A stretch of 64,000 nucleotides of DNA from assembly GCF_900188435.1 (NCBI RefSeq), contig NZ_FYFA01000002.1:62001-126000 (forward strand). The letters run 5' to 3'. The notes beneath the pieces are model-generated. The model searched no databases. It was not told where the DNA came from and saw only the letters and a program-made list of their open reading frames with translations. The stretch is from Marinobacter sp. es.048. Its GTDB lineage: Bacteria; Pseudomonadota; Gammaproteobacteria; Pseudomonadales; Oleiphilaceae. The first letter of the stretch is position 1. The number at the start of each line of letters is the position of its first letter. The translations under genes and the position numbers were made by a program. Below, piece after piece: positions 26,592 through 37,159 of the stretch.

Positions 26592-27665
26592 ATGTCCAGA
26601 ACAATTCTAATGCTTCCCGGGGACGGCATCGGCCCGGAAATCGTTGCTGAAGCGGAAAAGGTACTTCACAAAATCAACGATCATTTCAGTCTGGGACTCA
26701 GCTTCGAGGCTGGCCTGGTGGGCGGTGCGGCGATTGATGAAGCTGACACACCGCTGCCGGATGAAACCCTCGAAAAGGCCAGCAGAGCCGACGCGATCCT
26801 TCTGGGTGCCGTTGGCGGTCCTCAGTGGGACAGCCTGCCCATGGCCAAGCGCCCGGAGAAGGGGCTGCTGGGGTTGCGCTCTAACCTGCAGCTGTTCGCT
26901 AACCTGCGCCCGGCAATTCTTTATCCGCAACTGGCCTCCGCCTCTTCGCTAAAGCCGGAAGTGGTTTCCGGGCTGGATATCATGATTGTCCGTGAACTGA
27001 CTGGCGGCATCTATTTTGGCCAGCCGCGCGGTGTGCGGGAGCTTGAGAGCGGTGAACGCCAGGGTTACAACACCTACGCCTACACCGAATCGGAAATTCG
27101 TCGTATTGGGCGGGTGGCTTTTGAGGCAGCCCAGCAGCGGGGCAGGAAGCTGTGCTCCGTGGACAAGGCCAATGTGCTGGAAGTGACTGTTCTGTGGCGG
27201 GAAATCATGAACGATTTGCGCCGGGAATATCCCGATGTGGAGTTGTCTCACATGTACGTGGATAACGCCGCCATGCAGCTGGTCCGGGCACCCAAGCAGT
27301 TCGATGTGATTGTGACTGGAAACATGTTTGGTGATATTCTTTCGGATGAAGCGGCTATGCTCACCGGCTCTATTGGCATGTTGCCGTCGGCGTCGCTGAA
27401 CTCGGAAAAGCAGGGCATGTACGAGCCCTGTCACGGTTCTGCGCCCGATATTGCCGGCCAGGGTATTGCCAATCCGCTGGCTACCATCCTCAGTGCCGCC
27501 ATGATGCTGCGGTACAGTCTGAATGAGGAAAAAGCTGCCGAAGCCATTGAAGCGGCGGTCAGTAAGGTTCTGGATCAGGGGCTGCGAACTGCGGACATCA
27601 TGTCTGAGGGCGCAAAGAAAGTCTCCACCCGGGAAATGGGTGCGGCGGTTCTGGCTGCGCTTTAA
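26592..27665 (+). CDS. leuB: 3-isopropylmalate dehydrogenase
   Basis: NAD-dependent oxidative decarboxylation of 3-isopropylmalate. The 357-residue protein starts at ATG 26592 ([18 protein letters not shown]), with AAGGAAA upstream. An ATG 18 bases earlier lacks a ribosome site. Family signatures are [33 protein letters not shown] and [20 protein letters not shown]. It is the third gene of the leuCDB set; leuA is not in the window. asd follows after 129 bases. Confidence 0.96.
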   Translation: MSRTILMLPGDGIGPEIVAEAEKVLHKINDHFSLGLSFEAGLVGGAAIDEADTPLPDETLEKASRADAILLGAVGGPQWDSLPMAKRPEKGLLGLRSNLQLFANLRPAILYPQLASASSLKPEVVSGLDIMIVRELTGGIYFGQPRGVRELESGERQGYNTYAYTESEIRRIGRVAFEAAQQRGRKLCSVDKANVLEVTVLWREIMNDLRREYPDVELSHMYVDNAAMQLVRAPKQFDVIVTGNMFGDILSDEAAMLTGSIGMLPSASLNSEKQGMYEPCHGSAPDIAGQGIANPLATILSAAMMLRYSLNEEKAAEAIEAAVSKVLDQGLRTADIMSEGAKKVSTREMGAAVLAAL

Positions 27666-27794
27666 TCGTCAGGCCCTGACCAGCGTATTTGAGACCCGAC
27701 GGTAACGGGACGCAGTTGCCGCGGGATCATCCATCCTGTCCCTGCCAGCGATAAAGGTAGAGGGCGGGCATAAAACGAGGTCTAAAGATCGCAC

Positions 27795-28910
27795 ATGAAG
27801 CGAGTTGGACTTGTAGGTTGGCGTGGCATGGTGGGCTCGGTCCTCATGCAGCGCATGCGTGAAGAAAACGATTTCGCCGATATCGAACCGGTGTTTTTCA
27901 CCACATCCCAGGCTGGCAAGCCTGCGCCGGACGTGGGAAAAGACGACGTTCCGCCTCTGCAGGACGCGTTTGACGTCGAGATTCTGAAAACCATGGATGT
28001 AATCGTGACCTGTCAGGGTGGCGACTATACCGGTGCGGTTTATCAGAAGCTCCGGGATTCGGGCTGGAAAGGCTACTGGATCGATGCAGCGTCCACGCTA
28101 CGGATGGTCGACCACTCCGTGATTGTTCTGGATCCGGTCAACCGTAACGTAATTGATGCCGCGCTCGAGCAAGGCGTCAAAGACTACATCGGTGGTAACT
28201 GCACCGTCAGCCTGATGATGCTGGCCCTTGGTGGCCTGTTGGAGCAGGATCTGGTCGAGTGGGTATCGCCCATGACGTATCAGGCGGCTTCCGGTTCCGG
28301 GGCTCAGAACATGCGCGAGCTGCTGAACCAGATGGGCGACCTGAACAAGAGCGTCAAAACCGAGCTGGACGATCCTTCCTCCGCGATTCTGGAAATCGAT
28401 CGCAAGGTAACCGAAACCATGCGTTCGGATGGCTTCCCGACCGAGCACTTCCAGGTGCCCCTGGCCGGCAGTCTTATCCCGTTCATCGACAAGCAGCTCG
28501 ATAACGGCATGAGCAAGGAAGAGTGGAAGGCGGGCGTCGAGACCAACAAGATTCTTGGTCGCTCCGATAACCCGATTCCGATCGACGGTATCTGTGTGCG
28601 GATTGGCGCCATGCGCTCCCACAGTCAGGCGCTGACCATCAAGCTGAAGAAGGATCTCCCGGTTTCTGAAATCGAGTCGATCCTCGCTAAAGCCAATGAC
28701 TGGGTAAAGGTGATCCCCAATGACCGTGACACGACCATTGAGGAACTGACCCCGGCGAAGGTGACGGGTACTTTGAGCGTGCCCATCGGCCGTATCCGCA
28801 AGCTGACCATGGGGCCGGAATACATTTCCGCGTTTACCGTGGGTGATCAGCTGCTGTGGGGGGCCGCCGAGCCGCTGCGCCGTATGCTCCGGATCCTTCA
28901 GGAGCGTTAA
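27795..28910 (+). CDS. asd: aspartate-semialdehyde dehydrogenase
   Basis: Converts aspartyl phosphate to aspartate semialdehyde, the branch point for Lys, Thr, Met and diaminopimelate. The 371-residue enzyme is of the Gram-negative long type. The NADP-binding start is [19 protein letters not shown], the catalytic Cys is C136 in [10 protein letters not shown], and the active-site region [15 protein letters not shown] is present. The ATG has no strong ribosome site (GAGG is about 13 bases away). A terminator lies downstream, before fimV. The leuCDB-asd-fimV-truA order matches Pseudomonas. Confidence 0.96.
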   Translation: MKRVGLVGWRGMVGSVLMQRMREENDFADIEPVFFTTSQAGKPAPDVGKDDVPPLQDAFDVEILKTMDVIVTCQGGDYTGAVYQKLRDSGWKGYWIDAASTLRMVDHSVIVLDPVNRNVIDAALEQGVKDYIGGNCTVSLMMLALGGLLEQDLVEWVSPMTYQAASGSGAQNMRELLNQMGDLNKSVKTELDDPSSAILEIDRKVTETMRSDGFPTEHFQVPLAGSLIPFIDKQLDNGMSKEEWKAGVETNKILGRSDNPIPIDGICVRIGAMRSHSQALTIKLKKDLPVSEIESILAKANDWVKVIPNDRDTTIEELTPAKVTGTLSVPIGRIRKLTMGPEYISAFTVGDQLLWGAAEPLRRMLRILQER

Positions 28911-28968
28911 GAATTGTTACACAGAGGCAATAAATGCCAACTGTGTCCGGTTTCGGTAAACCGATGAG

Positions 28969-29008
28969 GGGGCGGAGGCTGATTTCAGTCTCCGCCCCTG
29001 TTATTTTC
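28969..29008 (+). terminator. rho-independent terminator after asd
   Basis: A perfect 9-base stem GGGGCGGAG / CTCCGCCCC (28969-28998) with a 12-base loop is followed by TGTTATTTT. Confidence 0.8.
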
Positions 29009-29070
29009 AAGAGGGCTAGGCAGTTCCGTGCGATTGATAAAAAAATGGTACAAGGACTGCGGCTGATTGA

Positions 29071-29092
29071 TTGATAAAAGAGGTTTTATCAA
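29071..29092. promoter_or_regulatory. inverted repeat upstream of fimV
   Basis: TTGATAAAA-GAGG-TTTTATCAA is a perfect 9-base inverted repeat, with a further direct TTGATAAAA copy at 29034. It lies about 130 bases before fimV. It could be an operator or a hairpin; no T-run makes it a terminator. Confidence 0.4.
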
Positions 29093-29224
29093 CAATACTT
29101 GCCGGACTGAAAATTAAAAAGAACACATAATAACGAGAATTATCCAGACGGAAGTCATCCAACCTCGTCCGATTCTGTTTGTAAAAGAGCAGTAACGAAT
29201 AACGGAGACTGGAAAGGAAAAAGC

Positions 29225-32200
29225 ATGAAGGTACGCAAGCTTGCGGTTGCCCTGGCTCTGGCGGGAGGGCTCGGATCCGGCGTCGCACAGGCCCTTGGGC
29301 TGGGTGAAATTGAACTTCAGTCCTATCTGAATGAGCCACTGGACGCAGAGATCGTTTTGCGCCAGAGCAGTGGTGTCAATCCAGCGGACGTGTTCGTGAA
29401 TATTGCGTCGGAACAGGCGTATGAGCGGGTGGGGCTGGATCGCAACCAGTTTCTCAGCAAGCTCAGGTTCCAGGTGGTCACCGGCAACGACGGCAGTCTC
29501 ATTGTCAATGTTTCCTCGCGCGAACCACTGAGGGAGCCGTACCTCAACTTCCTGCTCGAGTTGACCTGGCCAAGCGGCCGCCTAATGCGGGAATACGCTG
29601 TACTTGTGGATCCGCCCGTATACGCGGAAGAGTCTGGCGTGCAGGAACAGGTCAGCACTCCAACAGTCTCCACCACTCAGACAGCCAATCAGCCGACCAC
29701 CAGTCGCAGTGCCGAGTCCGTTCGTCGGCAGGCTCAGGCTGAGCGGTCCCTCAGCACCGGATATCAGGCCGACACCTTTGGGCCCACCGGAGCTTCAGAC
29801 ACTCTGTGGACGATTGCATCCCGGATGCGTCCTGATAGCAGTGTCTCCATGCAGCAGGTCATGCTGGCAATTCAGGACCTGAACCCCAACGCCTTCATGG
29901 GTAACAACATTAACCGGCTGAAGCGGGGAGAAGTTCTGCGCGTTCCGTCTCTGGATCAGATCCAGAGTCGTACTCGTGCTGAGGCTACCCGTCTGGTTGC
30001 CCAACAGAATCAGGAATTCCAGTCGCCGCAGCGTACCGTGGATGCAACCGCCGAGCAGCAGCCACCAACCGCGCCCCGGCAACAGGCTGATGCCGGAGGT
30101 GATGAGCTGAAGCTTGTAGTCTCCGAGGATACAGGTAGTGAATCCAGCGAAAGTGGCTCTGCGGGAGGCGACAGCGAACTCCCGGGCGGCGTTGATGCAG
30201 GCACAGCCGTCGCGATGGAAGAGCTTGAAAGCGCCCGTCGCGAAAACGATGAGCTGAACAGTCGCGTGGAAGATCTGCAGGATCAGGTGCAGACTCTACA
30301 GCGCCTGCTTGAGCTCAAGAATACTCAGCTTGCTGAAATGCAGCAGACAACCGGTGATGAAACGGCAGAGCAGACTGCACCTGTTGAAGGCGAAGGTGCG
30401 GATTTGACAGCTGAAGACGCTGTGGCTCCGGAAGCAACTGCGGCAGTCGAAGAAGCTGCTGAAGGTGAAGCTCCCGTAGCTGTTGATGCCGACATGACGG
30501 AGGCTGAGCCGGAACCGACTGAAGGTTCAGCCGAATCTACCGATATGGCCGAATCTGAGGCCATGGTCGATGAAACTGAGGGAATGGCTGATTCCGTCCA
30601 GGCAGCTGATGATCAGGGTGTTGCTGAAGCCGGTGAGGCGTCAGAAGAAACAGGCATGGCAGATGCGGAAGAGCCGTCCGGTTCAGACGCTGCCGAAACC
30701 GGTGAGGAGACCGTTGCAGCGGCGCCAGCTTCATCAGAACCCGGTCAGGCCGAGCAACCTGCTCCCAAAGCGGCGCCTCAGGCACCTGCGGCGGATAAAG
30801 GTTTCCCCGGTAACGTTATTGATGCCATTACCGGTAATCCGATGTATCAGATTGCCCTCGGTGGTGGTCTGATTCTTCTCCTTTTGCTTCTTTTGCTGCT
30901 AGCGCGTCGCAATGCCAATCGCGAAAAGGCGTTCTATGATCAGCTGAACAAAGAAACCGACGAAGAGACGGATTCCTTTGATCTAAGCCTGGATGAAGAA
31001 GATCAGCAGGCAGTCCCTGGTGACGCCCTGATGGAGGCTGACTCATACATTGCTTACGGTCAGCATGATCAGGCCGCGCAAACACTGGAAACCGCAATTT
31101 CCCGTGAGCCCAGTCGCTCCGATCTGCGCCTGAAGCTGCTCGGTGTGTACGCGGATACTCAGGATCGCGAATCCTTCGAGAAGCAGTTTGGTGAAATCGA
31201 GGCTCTGGAAGACGAAGAGGCGCTGACATCGGCCAACGAGCTGCGCACGCGCCTGGAAGAGGCGGAGTCGATGCCAAGCATCGATGATCTCGAATCACAA
31301 TTGCGTTCAGACTCTTTTGCAACTTCCTTCGACTCCGAAGAAGCGGCTGAGGAGCCAGCCGGAAAGCAGGAGAAACCGGAATCTGAGGAGCTTCTGGCCG
31401 ATCAGTTCGATGCCGAGCAGGAAGAGCCCAGGGAGAATGAGTTCGGAGACTTCGACTCGGATCTGTCAGAGACTGATCTGTCCGATTTCGAGCTTGATGA
31501 ATTTGAAGAGCAGGAGGCCACGAAATCTTCCGAAGGTGAAGTTGCTGAGGGCGATAAGGAAGAAAGTCGGGACGACATGATCGAGTATGATCTGTCGGGC
31601 CTTGAGCTTGAATCTGATGAAGAAAAGGCTGCGACCGAAGATGGCTCGGAACTGGAAGAGTCCGGGGGCTGGGACCTGTCTTCGGAGTTTGAAGAAGACT
31701 CTGAAGAATCAGCTGTTGTAGAACAAAAGCTGGACGAGTCCGAAGATGACCTGAGCCTTGATCTGGAAGAGGATGATCTTGCTGAAGGTGATCTGGAAGA
31801 CGAGCGGGCAACGGCTGAGCCAGAAGCGGCGTCTGAAGAGCTCGCAGAGCCGGATGCCGAAGCGGACATCGATTCCCTGGATGAGTCTTTCCTGGATGAG
31901 CTCGATGCCGAGTTGGACAAGGTCGCCGGCGAAGAAGATGAGCTGGGCGGTAGTGAGATTGAAGAGTCCTCGCTGGACGATCTGGAGCTTGATGTCTCTG
32001 ATGAAGATCTGGCACTGATGGAGGAGTTTTCGGACTCTGCCGATTCAGCGAATACTGATGAGAGCGAAGAAGCGTCGCTTGACGAGGAGCTTGGTCTTGA
32101 GGACACGCTTGGTGAGGGCGATGCGGCAGAAGCTGAGCCCGAGCAAGCTGTCGAAGGTGCCGAGGAGCTCGAGCAGCAAGGAATCACCGACGAACTGGAG

Positions 32201-32512
32201 GAGCCGGAAGCGCCTGTTAGTGAGGAGGCATCGGCCGACGAGGATCTGGATCTGCCAGTGGCCTCTGACGAGGTTTCCGAAGGATCAGGTAAGTCACAGG
32301 TCGCTGATATTGAAGAAAGTGAACTGGGTGACGAAGACGACTTCGACTTCCTCGCAGGAACTGATGAAGCGGCTACCAAGCTCGATCTTGCGCGTGCTTA
32401 CATCGAGATGGGTGACTCTGACGGAGCTCGCGATATCCTCGAGGAAGTCGCACTGGAAGGAAACGAAGATCAGAAAGCGGAGGCCCAAGACCTCCTTAAA
32501 AATCTGTCCTGA
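29225..32512 (+). CDS. fimV: FimV, peptidoglycan-binding pilus and polarity hub protein
   Basis: Inner-membrane protein that supports type IV pilus secretin assembly, twitching and polar organisation. The 1095-residue protein has, in order: a signal peptide (to about 24, VAQALG); a conserved N-terminal domain (LGEIELQSYLNEPLDAEI); a LysM-like domain (about 190-243, DTLWTIASRM to RLKRGEVLRVP); a coiled coil (about 331-375); an acidic Ala/Glu/Thr stretch; one membrane helix (about 543-561, a run of Gly/Leu/Ile); and a very acidic cytoplasmic region (about 565-1045). The C-terminal FimV domain (LDLARAYIEMGDSDGARDIL, TPR-like) closes it. The acidic region is repetitive in Glu, Asp, Ser and Leu and is the variable part of the family. 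A strong terminator follows. Confidence 0.95.
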   Translation: MKVRKLAVALALAGGLGSGVAQALGLGEIELQSYLNEPLDAEIVLRQSSGVNPADVFVNIASEQAYERVGLDRNQFLSKLRFQVVTGNDGSLIVNVSSREPLREPYLNFLLELTWPSGRLMREYAVLVDPPVYAEESGVQEQVSTPTVSTTQTANQPTTSRSAESVRRQAQAERSLSTGYQADTFGPTGASDTLWTIASRMRPDSSVSMQQVMLAIQDLNPNAFMGNNINRLKRGEVLRVPSLDQIQSRTRAEATRLVAQQNQEFQSPQRTVDATAEQQPPTAPRQQADAGGDELKLVVSEDTGSESSESGSAGGDSELPGGVDAGTAVAMEELESARRENDELNSRVEDLQDQVQTLQRLLELKNTQLAEMQQTTGDETAEQTAPVEGEGADLTAEDAVAPEATAAVEEAAEGEAPVAVDADMTEAEPEPTEGSAESTDMAESEAMVDETEGMADSVQAADDQGVAEAGEASEETGMADAEEPSGSDAAETGEETVAAAPASSEPGQAEQPAPKAAPQAPAADKGFPGNVIDAITGNPMYQIALGGGLILLLLLLLLLARRNANREKAFYDQLNKETDEETDSFDLSLDEEDQQAVPGDALMEADSYIAYGQHDQAAQTLETAISREPSRSDLRLKLLGVYADTQDRESFEKQFGEIEALEDEEALTSANELRTRLEEAESMPSIDDLESQLRSDSFATSFDSEEAAEEPAGKQEKPESEELLADQFDAEQEEPRENEFGDFDSDLSETDLSDFELDEFEEQEATKSSEGEVAEGDKEESRDDMIEYDLSGLELESDEEKAATEDGSELEESGGWDLSSEFEEDSEESAVVEQKLDESEDDLSLDLEEDDLAEGDLEDERATAEPEAASEELAEPDAEADIDSLDESFLDELDAELDKVAGEEDELGGSEIEESSLDDLELDVSDEDLALMEEFSDSADSANTDESEEASLDEELGLEDTLGEGDAAEAEPEQAVEGAEELEQQGITDELEEPEAPVSEEASADEDLDLPVASDEVSEGSGKSQVADIEESELGDEDDFDFLAGTDEAATKLDLARAYIEMGDSDGARDILEEVALEGNEDQKAEAQDLLKNLS

Positions 32513-32541
32513 TCCGTTATAATCGGGCCTGACAGGCAGCA

Positions 32542-32591
32542 AGCGCCGGCCGCTGGGTGAATACCCGGCGATAAGCCGGCGCTTTGTTTTT
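32542..32591 (+). terminator. rho-independent terminator after fimV
   Basis: AGCGCCGGC (32542-32550) pairs with GCCGGCGCT (32575-32583), with an inner CGCTGGGT/ACCCGGCG stem, followed by TTGTTTTT. Confidence 0.85.
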
Positions 32592-32612
32592 ATAGAACCA
32601 TTCTTTCCGGAA

Positions 32613-33518
32613 TTGCACTTGTTTCTCGAAGCCCAGCAACTCACCACAGATAATGCCGTAGGGGAAGGCCGCGTTGCGCTAGCCTTTGAATATGATGGTC
32701 GCAGTTTCCATGGTTGGCAGCTGCAGAAATCCGGTGTTCGCTCTGTAGAAGCGGAACTGACCAGAGCGGTGGCAAAGGTTGCCGATCATCCGGTTGATCT
32801 GGTGTGCGCTGGGCGCACCGATGCCGGCGTTCATGCCAGTTATCAGATTGCTCACTTCGACACCCCGTCTGTTCGCAATCTTCGCTCCTGGGTCATGGGT
32901 ATCAATACTGCCTTACCCGAAGACATTTCAGTGCACTGGGCCGGGAATGGTATCGGCGATTTTCACGCCCGATTTTCCGCAACTTACCGGCGTTACCGTT
33001 ACATCATCTATAACCACCCCGTGCGCCCCGGTATTCAAAGAGGCCAGGTAAGCTGGACCTTCCGCCCACTGGATGCCGAATGCATGCACCAGGCGGCCCA
33101 GGTATTGGCCGGAGAGCACGATTTTTCCTCGTTTCGTGCTGCTGGCTGCCAGTCCCGAACACCCATTCGGTTTCTCGAGCGGATTGCGGTAACCCGGAAG
33201 CGGGAATTTGTCGTAATAGACGTGCAGGCCAATGCGTTTTTGCATCACATGGTCCGGAATATTGCCGGAGCGCTGATGGCGGTTGGTTCGGGAAAGCAGC
33301 GACCGGAATGGATTCGTGAGATACTGGTCGCCCGAGATCGGACAGCTGCAGGTGTAACCGCGCCTCCCCATGGTCTGTATCTGGTCGACGTGGGCTATCC
33401 TGCCGAACTTGGGATACCCGCAGCCGAATGTGGCCCAGGTTTTCTGCGGCCATGGTTCAGCAGGGCCGAAAACAGTCCGGTCACACCAACACACATCCAT
33501 TTCAAACAGCGGGTTTAG
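32613..33518 (+). CDS. truA: tRNA pseudouridine(38-40) synthase TruA
   Basis: Makes pseudouridine at positions 38-40 of the tRNA anticodon arm. The protein of about 301 residues has the catalytic Asp70 in [26 protein letters not shown] near the start, and [18 protein letters not shown]. The start is uncertain. TTG 32613 and TTG 32619 both lie after CCGGAA, and no in-frame ATG precedes the conserved [10 protein letters not shown]. The end is longer than in E. coli TruA by a 25-residue tail. trpF follows after 5 bases. fimV-truA-trpF is the Pseudomonas order. Confidence 0.93.
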   Translation: MHLFLEAQQLTTDNAVGEGRVALAFEYDGRSFHGWQLQKSGVRSVEAELTRAVAKVADHPVDLVCAGRTDAGVHASYQIAHFDTPSVRNLRSWVMGINTALPEDISVHWAGNGIGDFHARFSATYRRYRYIIYNHPVRPGIQRGQVSWTFRPLDAECMHQAAQVLAGEHDFSSFRAAGCQSRTPIRFLERIAVTRKREFVVIDVQANAFLHHMVRNIAGALMAVGSGKQRPEWIREILVARDRTAAGVTAPPHGLYLVDVGYPAELGIPAAECGPGFLRPWFSRAENSPVTPTHIHFKQRV

Positions 33519-33523
33519 AGCCA

Positions 33524-34153
33524 ATGAACGCAAGGGTCAAAATTTGCGGTCTCACCCGTCCCGAGGATATTGACGGGGCCGTTCAATGCGGCGCTGATGC
33601 CTTGGGCCTGGTGTTCTATGAACCTAGCCCTCGGTCTGTGTCTGTTCAGCAGGCGGCGGAATTGGCGAAACGCGTTCCGGCATTTGTTTCGGTTGTCGGG
33701 TTATTCGTCAACCCCACTCAGAAGGATGTTGAGGCTGTGCTGCAGAAGGTGTCGCTGGACCTTCTCCAGTTTCACGGAGACGAATCCGCCGGCTTTTGTG
33801 CCGGGTTTGGGCGCCGCTGGATCAAGGCCATTCGGGTCCGTGAGGCAGGGCAGATTGAAGCCGCCTTTGAGGAGTTCCACAACGCATCCGGCCTGTTGGT
33901 AGACGCCTGGGATCCGGACCGGTACGGGGGTACTGGGAAGTCGTTCAACTGGGATCTGATCCCCGATCATCGGCCGCTCCCGATTATATTGGCCGGTGGT
34001 TTGTCATCTGATAACGTATTTGCCGCTGTGAAGCAGGTGAGACCCTGGGCTGTGGATGTCAGTGGCGGTGTTGAACAGGACAAAGGCATAAAGGACATCC
34101 AGAAAATTTCTCATTTTATTAAAGAGGTTCACCGTGTCTGTAAAACTGACTGA
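33524..34153 (+). CDS. trpF: phosphoribosylanthranilate isomerase
   Basis: Third step of the tryptophan branch, an Amadori rearrangement in a TIM barrel. The 209-residue protein starts at ATG 33524 ([20 protein letters not shown]). Catalytic Cys is in KICGLT, Asp is in LLVDAWDP, and the phosphate loops are [10 protein letters not shown] and AVDVSGGVE. An open frame extending into truA is not supported. Its end overlaps trpB by 20 bases, so the two are translationally coupled. Confidence 0.96.
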   Translation: MNARVKICGLTRPEDIDGAVQCGADALGLVFYEPSPRSVSVQQAAELAKRVPAFVSVVGLFVNPTQKDVEAVLQKVSLDLLQFHGDESAGFCAGFGRRWIKAIRVREAGQIEAAFEEFHNASGLLVDAWDPDRYGGTGKSFNWDLIPDHRPLPIILAGGLSSDNVFAAVKQVRPWAVDVSGGVEQDKGIKDIQKISHFIKEVHRVCKTD

Positions 34154-35354
34154 AGAAATGCTGAGTGGACTGCCGGACGCACGGGGCCACTTTGGGGCCT
34201 TTGGTGGGCGGTTTGTTTCCGAGACTCTGATGGATTCCCTGATGACTCTCGAAAAAGAGTACGCCCGCCTGAAAAAAGATCCGGAATTCCAGGCGCAGTT
34301 TGATAAAGAACTGGCGGACTACGTTGGCCGGCCGACGCCTTTGTATTTTGCCGAGCGCCTCAGCCGCGAAACCGGGGGCGCCCAGATCTGGCTGAAGCGT
34401 GAAGATCTTTGTCACACTGGCGCTCACAAGGTGAACAACACCATCGGCCAGGCCTTGCTTGCAAGCTTCCTCGGCAAGAAGCGGATTATTGCCGAAACCG
34501 GTGCCGGCCAGCACGGTGTGGCCACCGCCACGGTGTGTGCGCGTTTGGGGCTTGAGTGCCATGTGTTCATGGGTGCCGAGGATGTCCAGCGCCAGTCTCT
34601 GAACGTGTTCCGTATGAAGCTGCTGGGTGCAACCGTGCATTCTGTCCAGGGCGGCACCAAGACCCTGAAAGATGCCATGAATGACGCTATGCGTGACTGG
34701 GTGGCGAATGTCGATGACACCTTCTACATCATCGGTACCGTCGCTGGTCCACACCCCTATCCGCTGCTGGTCCGTGACTTCCAGTCAGTGATCGGACGTG
34801 AAACCCGTCGCCAGGCTCTGGAGAAAACCGGAAAGTTGCCGGATGCGCTGGTGGCATGTGTCGGTGGCGGCTCCAACGCCATCGGGATGTTCTACCCGTT
34901 CCTGGCTGATGAGTCGGTTGAGCTTTACGGTGTAGAAGCGGGCGGCCTGGGTATTGAAACCGGCAAGCACGCAGCGCCCCTCTGTGCTGGCCGTCCTGGT
35001 GTGCTTCATGGTAACCGCACCTACCTGATGGAAGACGAGAATGGCCAGATTGCAGGCACTCATTCGGTCAGTGCCGGCCTCGACTATCCAGGTGTCGGAC
35101 CCGAGCACAGCTGGTTGAAGGATATTGGCAGGGCGCACTACGTTTCCGTGACTGATGACGAAGCCATGGAAGGATTCCGGAAACTGACCAGGGTAGAGGG
35201 CATTATGCCGGCTCTGGAAACCGCTCACGCAGTCGCTTATGCCATCAAACTGGCGGCAACCATGGATAAAGACCAGACTGTCGTTATCAACGTTTCCGGG
35301 CGTGGCGACAAGGACATCAACACGGTTGCCAAGCTTGAAGGCATCGAGATCTGA
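34134..35354 (+). CDS. trpB: tryptophan synthase beta chain
   Basis: PLP enzyme joining indole and serine to tryptophan. The 406-residue protein starts at GTG 34134, 8 bases after GAGG, inside trpF. The PLP lysine is Lys99 in [12 protein letters not shown], the phosphate loop is [12 protein letters not shown], and the substrate loop is [15 protein letters not shown]. trpA starts 19 bases after its stop. In Pseudomonas trpBA sit apart from trpF under TrpI control; here they are inside the trpF-accD block and no trpI is present. Confidence 0.97.
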   Translation: MSVKLTEEMLSGLPDARGHFGAFGGRFVSETLMDSLMTLEKEYARLKKDPEFQAQFDKELADYVGRPTPLYFAERLSRETGGAQIWLKREDLCHTGAHKVNNTIGQALLASFLGKKRIIAETGAGQHGVATATVCARLGLECHVFMGAEDVQRQSLNVFRMKLLGATVHSVQGGTKTLKDAMNDAMRDWVANVDDTFYIIGTVAGPHPYPLLVRDFQSVIGRETRRQALEKTGKLPDALVACVGGGSNAIGMFYPFLADESVELYGVEAGGLGIETGKHAAPLCAGRPGVLHGNRTYLMEDENGQIAGTHSVSAGLDYPGVGPEHSWLKDIGRAHYVSVTDDEAMEGFRKLTRVEGIMPALETAHAVAYAIKLAATMDKDQTVVINVSGRGDKDINTVAKLEGIEI

Positions 35355-35373
35355 AGAATAAACAGGAGCAGGC

Positions 35374-36186
35374 ATGAGCCGAATTGAAGGGGTCCTCAAG
35401 GCCCTGAAAGGACAAGGTCGAAAGGCACTTATTCCCTACATAACCGCCGGTGACCCCCATCCCGATGTCACAGTAGACCTGATGCATACGCTTGTGAAAG
35501 CAGGCGCCGACATTATTGAACTGGGCGTACCGTTCTCTGATCCGATGGCAGACGGTCCGGTTATCCAGTTGGCCTGCGAACGGGCACTGGTTCATGGCAC
35601 CTCGCTGCGACAGGTAATAGCGATGGTGAAGGAGTTCCGGAAGTCGGACGATAACACCCCGGTGGTGTTGATGGGCTATCTGAATCCGATGGAAGCCATG
35701 GGCTACGAGCGCTTTGCCGACGCTGCAAAGGATGCCGGTGTGGACGGCATCCTGACCGTGGACCTGCCGCCGGAAGAAGCGGATGAAGTTGCGCCGTTAT
35801 TTACCCAGCGTGATCTCGACGCCATCTTCCTGCTGTCGCCAACGACCACCGATGACCGGATCCGGGCAATCAGTGAGCACTCATCCGGTTATGTGTACTA
35901 TGTTTCTATCAAGGGTGTAACAGGATCCGCCTCCATTAACGTGGACGAAGTTGCCGCCAAGGTGGGCCATATTCACGAACTGACGGCGCTTCCCGTTGGT
36001 GTCGGCTTCGGCATCCGCGATGCGGAAACGGCAGCAGCGGTGGGTCGGGTATCCGATGGTGTAATTGTTGGCAGCGTCCTGGTCGATACAATAGCCAGAA
36101 ATCAGGCAGATACCGACCAGCTTAAACGGGCATTGACGGATCTGCTCCACCCGATGCGTGAAGCACTGGACAGTCTCGCCTCCTGA
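35374..36186 (+). CDS. trpA: tryptophan synthase alpha chain
   Basis: Releases indole from indole-3-glycerol phosphate and channels it to TrpB. The 270-residue TIM barrel shows [20 protein letters not shown], the catalytic Glu and Asp in [19 protein letters not shown] and [15 protein letters not shown], and the phosphate loop [17 protein letters not shown] is upstream of the ATG. accD follows after 46 bases. Confidence 0.97.
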   Translation: MSRIEGVLKALKGQGRKALIPYITAGDPHPDVTVDLMHTLVKAGADIIELGVPFSDPMADGPVIQLACERALVHGTSLRQVIAMVKEFRKSDDNTPVVLMGYLNPMEAMGYERFADAAKDAGVDGILTVDLPPEEADEVAPLFTQRDLDAIFLLSPTTTDDRIRAISEHSSGYVYYVSIKGVTGSASINVDEVAAKVGHIHELTALPVGVGFGIRDAETAAAVGRVSDGVIVGSVLVDTIARNQADTDQLKRALTDLLHPMREALDSLAS

Positions 36187-36232
36187 TTGAAGGGGAGGAG
36201 GGCAAACAGGCGTCAAAGGACAGGATGAGACC

Positions 36233-37159
36233 ATGAGTAACTGGCTGGACAAGATCATGCCGAGCAAAATTCGCTCGGATTCCAAGCAGAGAACCGGAGT
36301 GCCAGAGGGGTTATGGAAGAAGTGCCCCAAATGTGGCGCCTTTCTCTACAAGCCGGAACTTGAGAAAAACCTGGATGTTTGCCCCAAATGCAACCACCAC
36401 CTGAGGGTTGCGGCCCGCCGTCGTCTGGACGTTTTTCTTGACCCGGAAGGGCGGGAAGAAATTGCCTCTGAGCTCGAGCCTTGGGATCGGCTTAAGTTCA
36501 AGGACAGTAAACGCTACAAGGACCGTCTGTCCCAGGCCCAGAAAGGCACTGGTGAGAAAGACGCACTGGTAGCCATGAGAGGCACGACGCTCGGTGTACC
36601 TCTGGTTGCCTGTTCTTTTGAGTTTGGCTTCCTCGGCGGCTCCATGGGTCAGGTGGTCGGCGAAAAATTCGTTCAGGCAGCCAATGTTGCCCTCAAGGAG
36701 CGAATCCCACTGGTCTGTTTCTCGGCCAGTGGCGGTGCCCGGATGCAGGAAGCCATCCTGTCGCTGATGCAGATGTCGAAAACGGCCGCCGTGCTAGAGC
36801 GGATGAAGCTTGAAGGTATTCCCTACATTTCGGTAATGACAGATCCGGTTTTCGGTGGCGTTTCTGCCAGTCTGGCCATGTTGGGTGATCTGAACATTGC
36901 CGAGCCGAACGCATTGATTGGCTTCGCTGGTCCCCGGGTCATCGAACAGACCGTTCGTGAAAAGCTGCCGGAAGGCTTCCAGCGCAGTGAATTCCTGCTG
37001 GAGCACGGTGCCATCGACATGATTCTCCATCGCCACCAGTTGCGTGAGCGTATTGCGCATGTGCTTGCGAAGTTCACGGGCCAGGAACGTCCCGGAACTG
37101 AAGAGCCGATCGAGTTTGAAGTTTCGGAAAAGCCTGAAACCGATGCCCCCGCCGAGTAA
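36233..37159 (+). CDS. accD: acetyl-CoA carboxylase carboxyltransferase beta subunit
   Basis: With AccA it transfers carboxyl from biotin to acetyl-CoA to form malonyl-CoA, the first step of fatty acid synthesis. The 308-residue protein has the N-terminal zinc ribbon ([11 protein letters not shown] then DVCPKCNHH) and the crotonase-fold core ([46 protein letters not shown]). AGGATGAG precedes the ATG. The last 17 bases overlap folC. Confidence 0.97.
   Translation: MSNWLDKIMPSKIRSDSKQRTGVPEGLWKKCPKCGAFLYKPELEKNLDVCPKCNHHLRVAARRRLDVFLDPEGREEIASELEPWDRLKFKDSKRYKDRLSQAQKGTGEKDALVAMRGTTLGVPLVACSFEFGFLGGSMGQVVGEKFVQAANVALKERIPLVCFSASGGARMQEAILSLMQMSKTAAVLERMKLEGIPYISVMTDPVFGGVSASLAMLGDLNIAEPNALIGFAGPRVIEQTVREKLPEGFQRSEFLLEHGAIDMILHRHQLRERIAHVLAKFTGQERPGTEEPIEFEVSEKPETDAPAE

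Larger units (their letters stand above)
28911..29224 (+). other. intergenic region asd-fimV (314 bases)
   Basis: The left part holds the asd terminator (28969-29008). The right part is AT-rich and should contain the fimV promoter. It carries three copies of TTGATAAAA (29034, 29071, and inverted at 29084), and the last two form a perfect inverted repeat. TTGCCG at 29099 and CATAAT at 29126 are 21 bases apart, too far for a good promoter. I see no gene in it. Confidence 0.6.

Noticed and set aside
30828..32015. Long minus-strand open frame (about 395 codons) opposite fimV
   Set aside because: It is Pro/Arg/His-rich low-complexity sequence, the mirror of the acidic GAA/GAT-rich fimV codons, with no domain or ribosome site.
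31402..32379. Second minus-strand open frame opposite fimV, almost only Ser, Ala and Pro
   Set aside because: Extreme serine bias is the complement of the GAx/CTx codons of the acidic domain; fimV explains the region.
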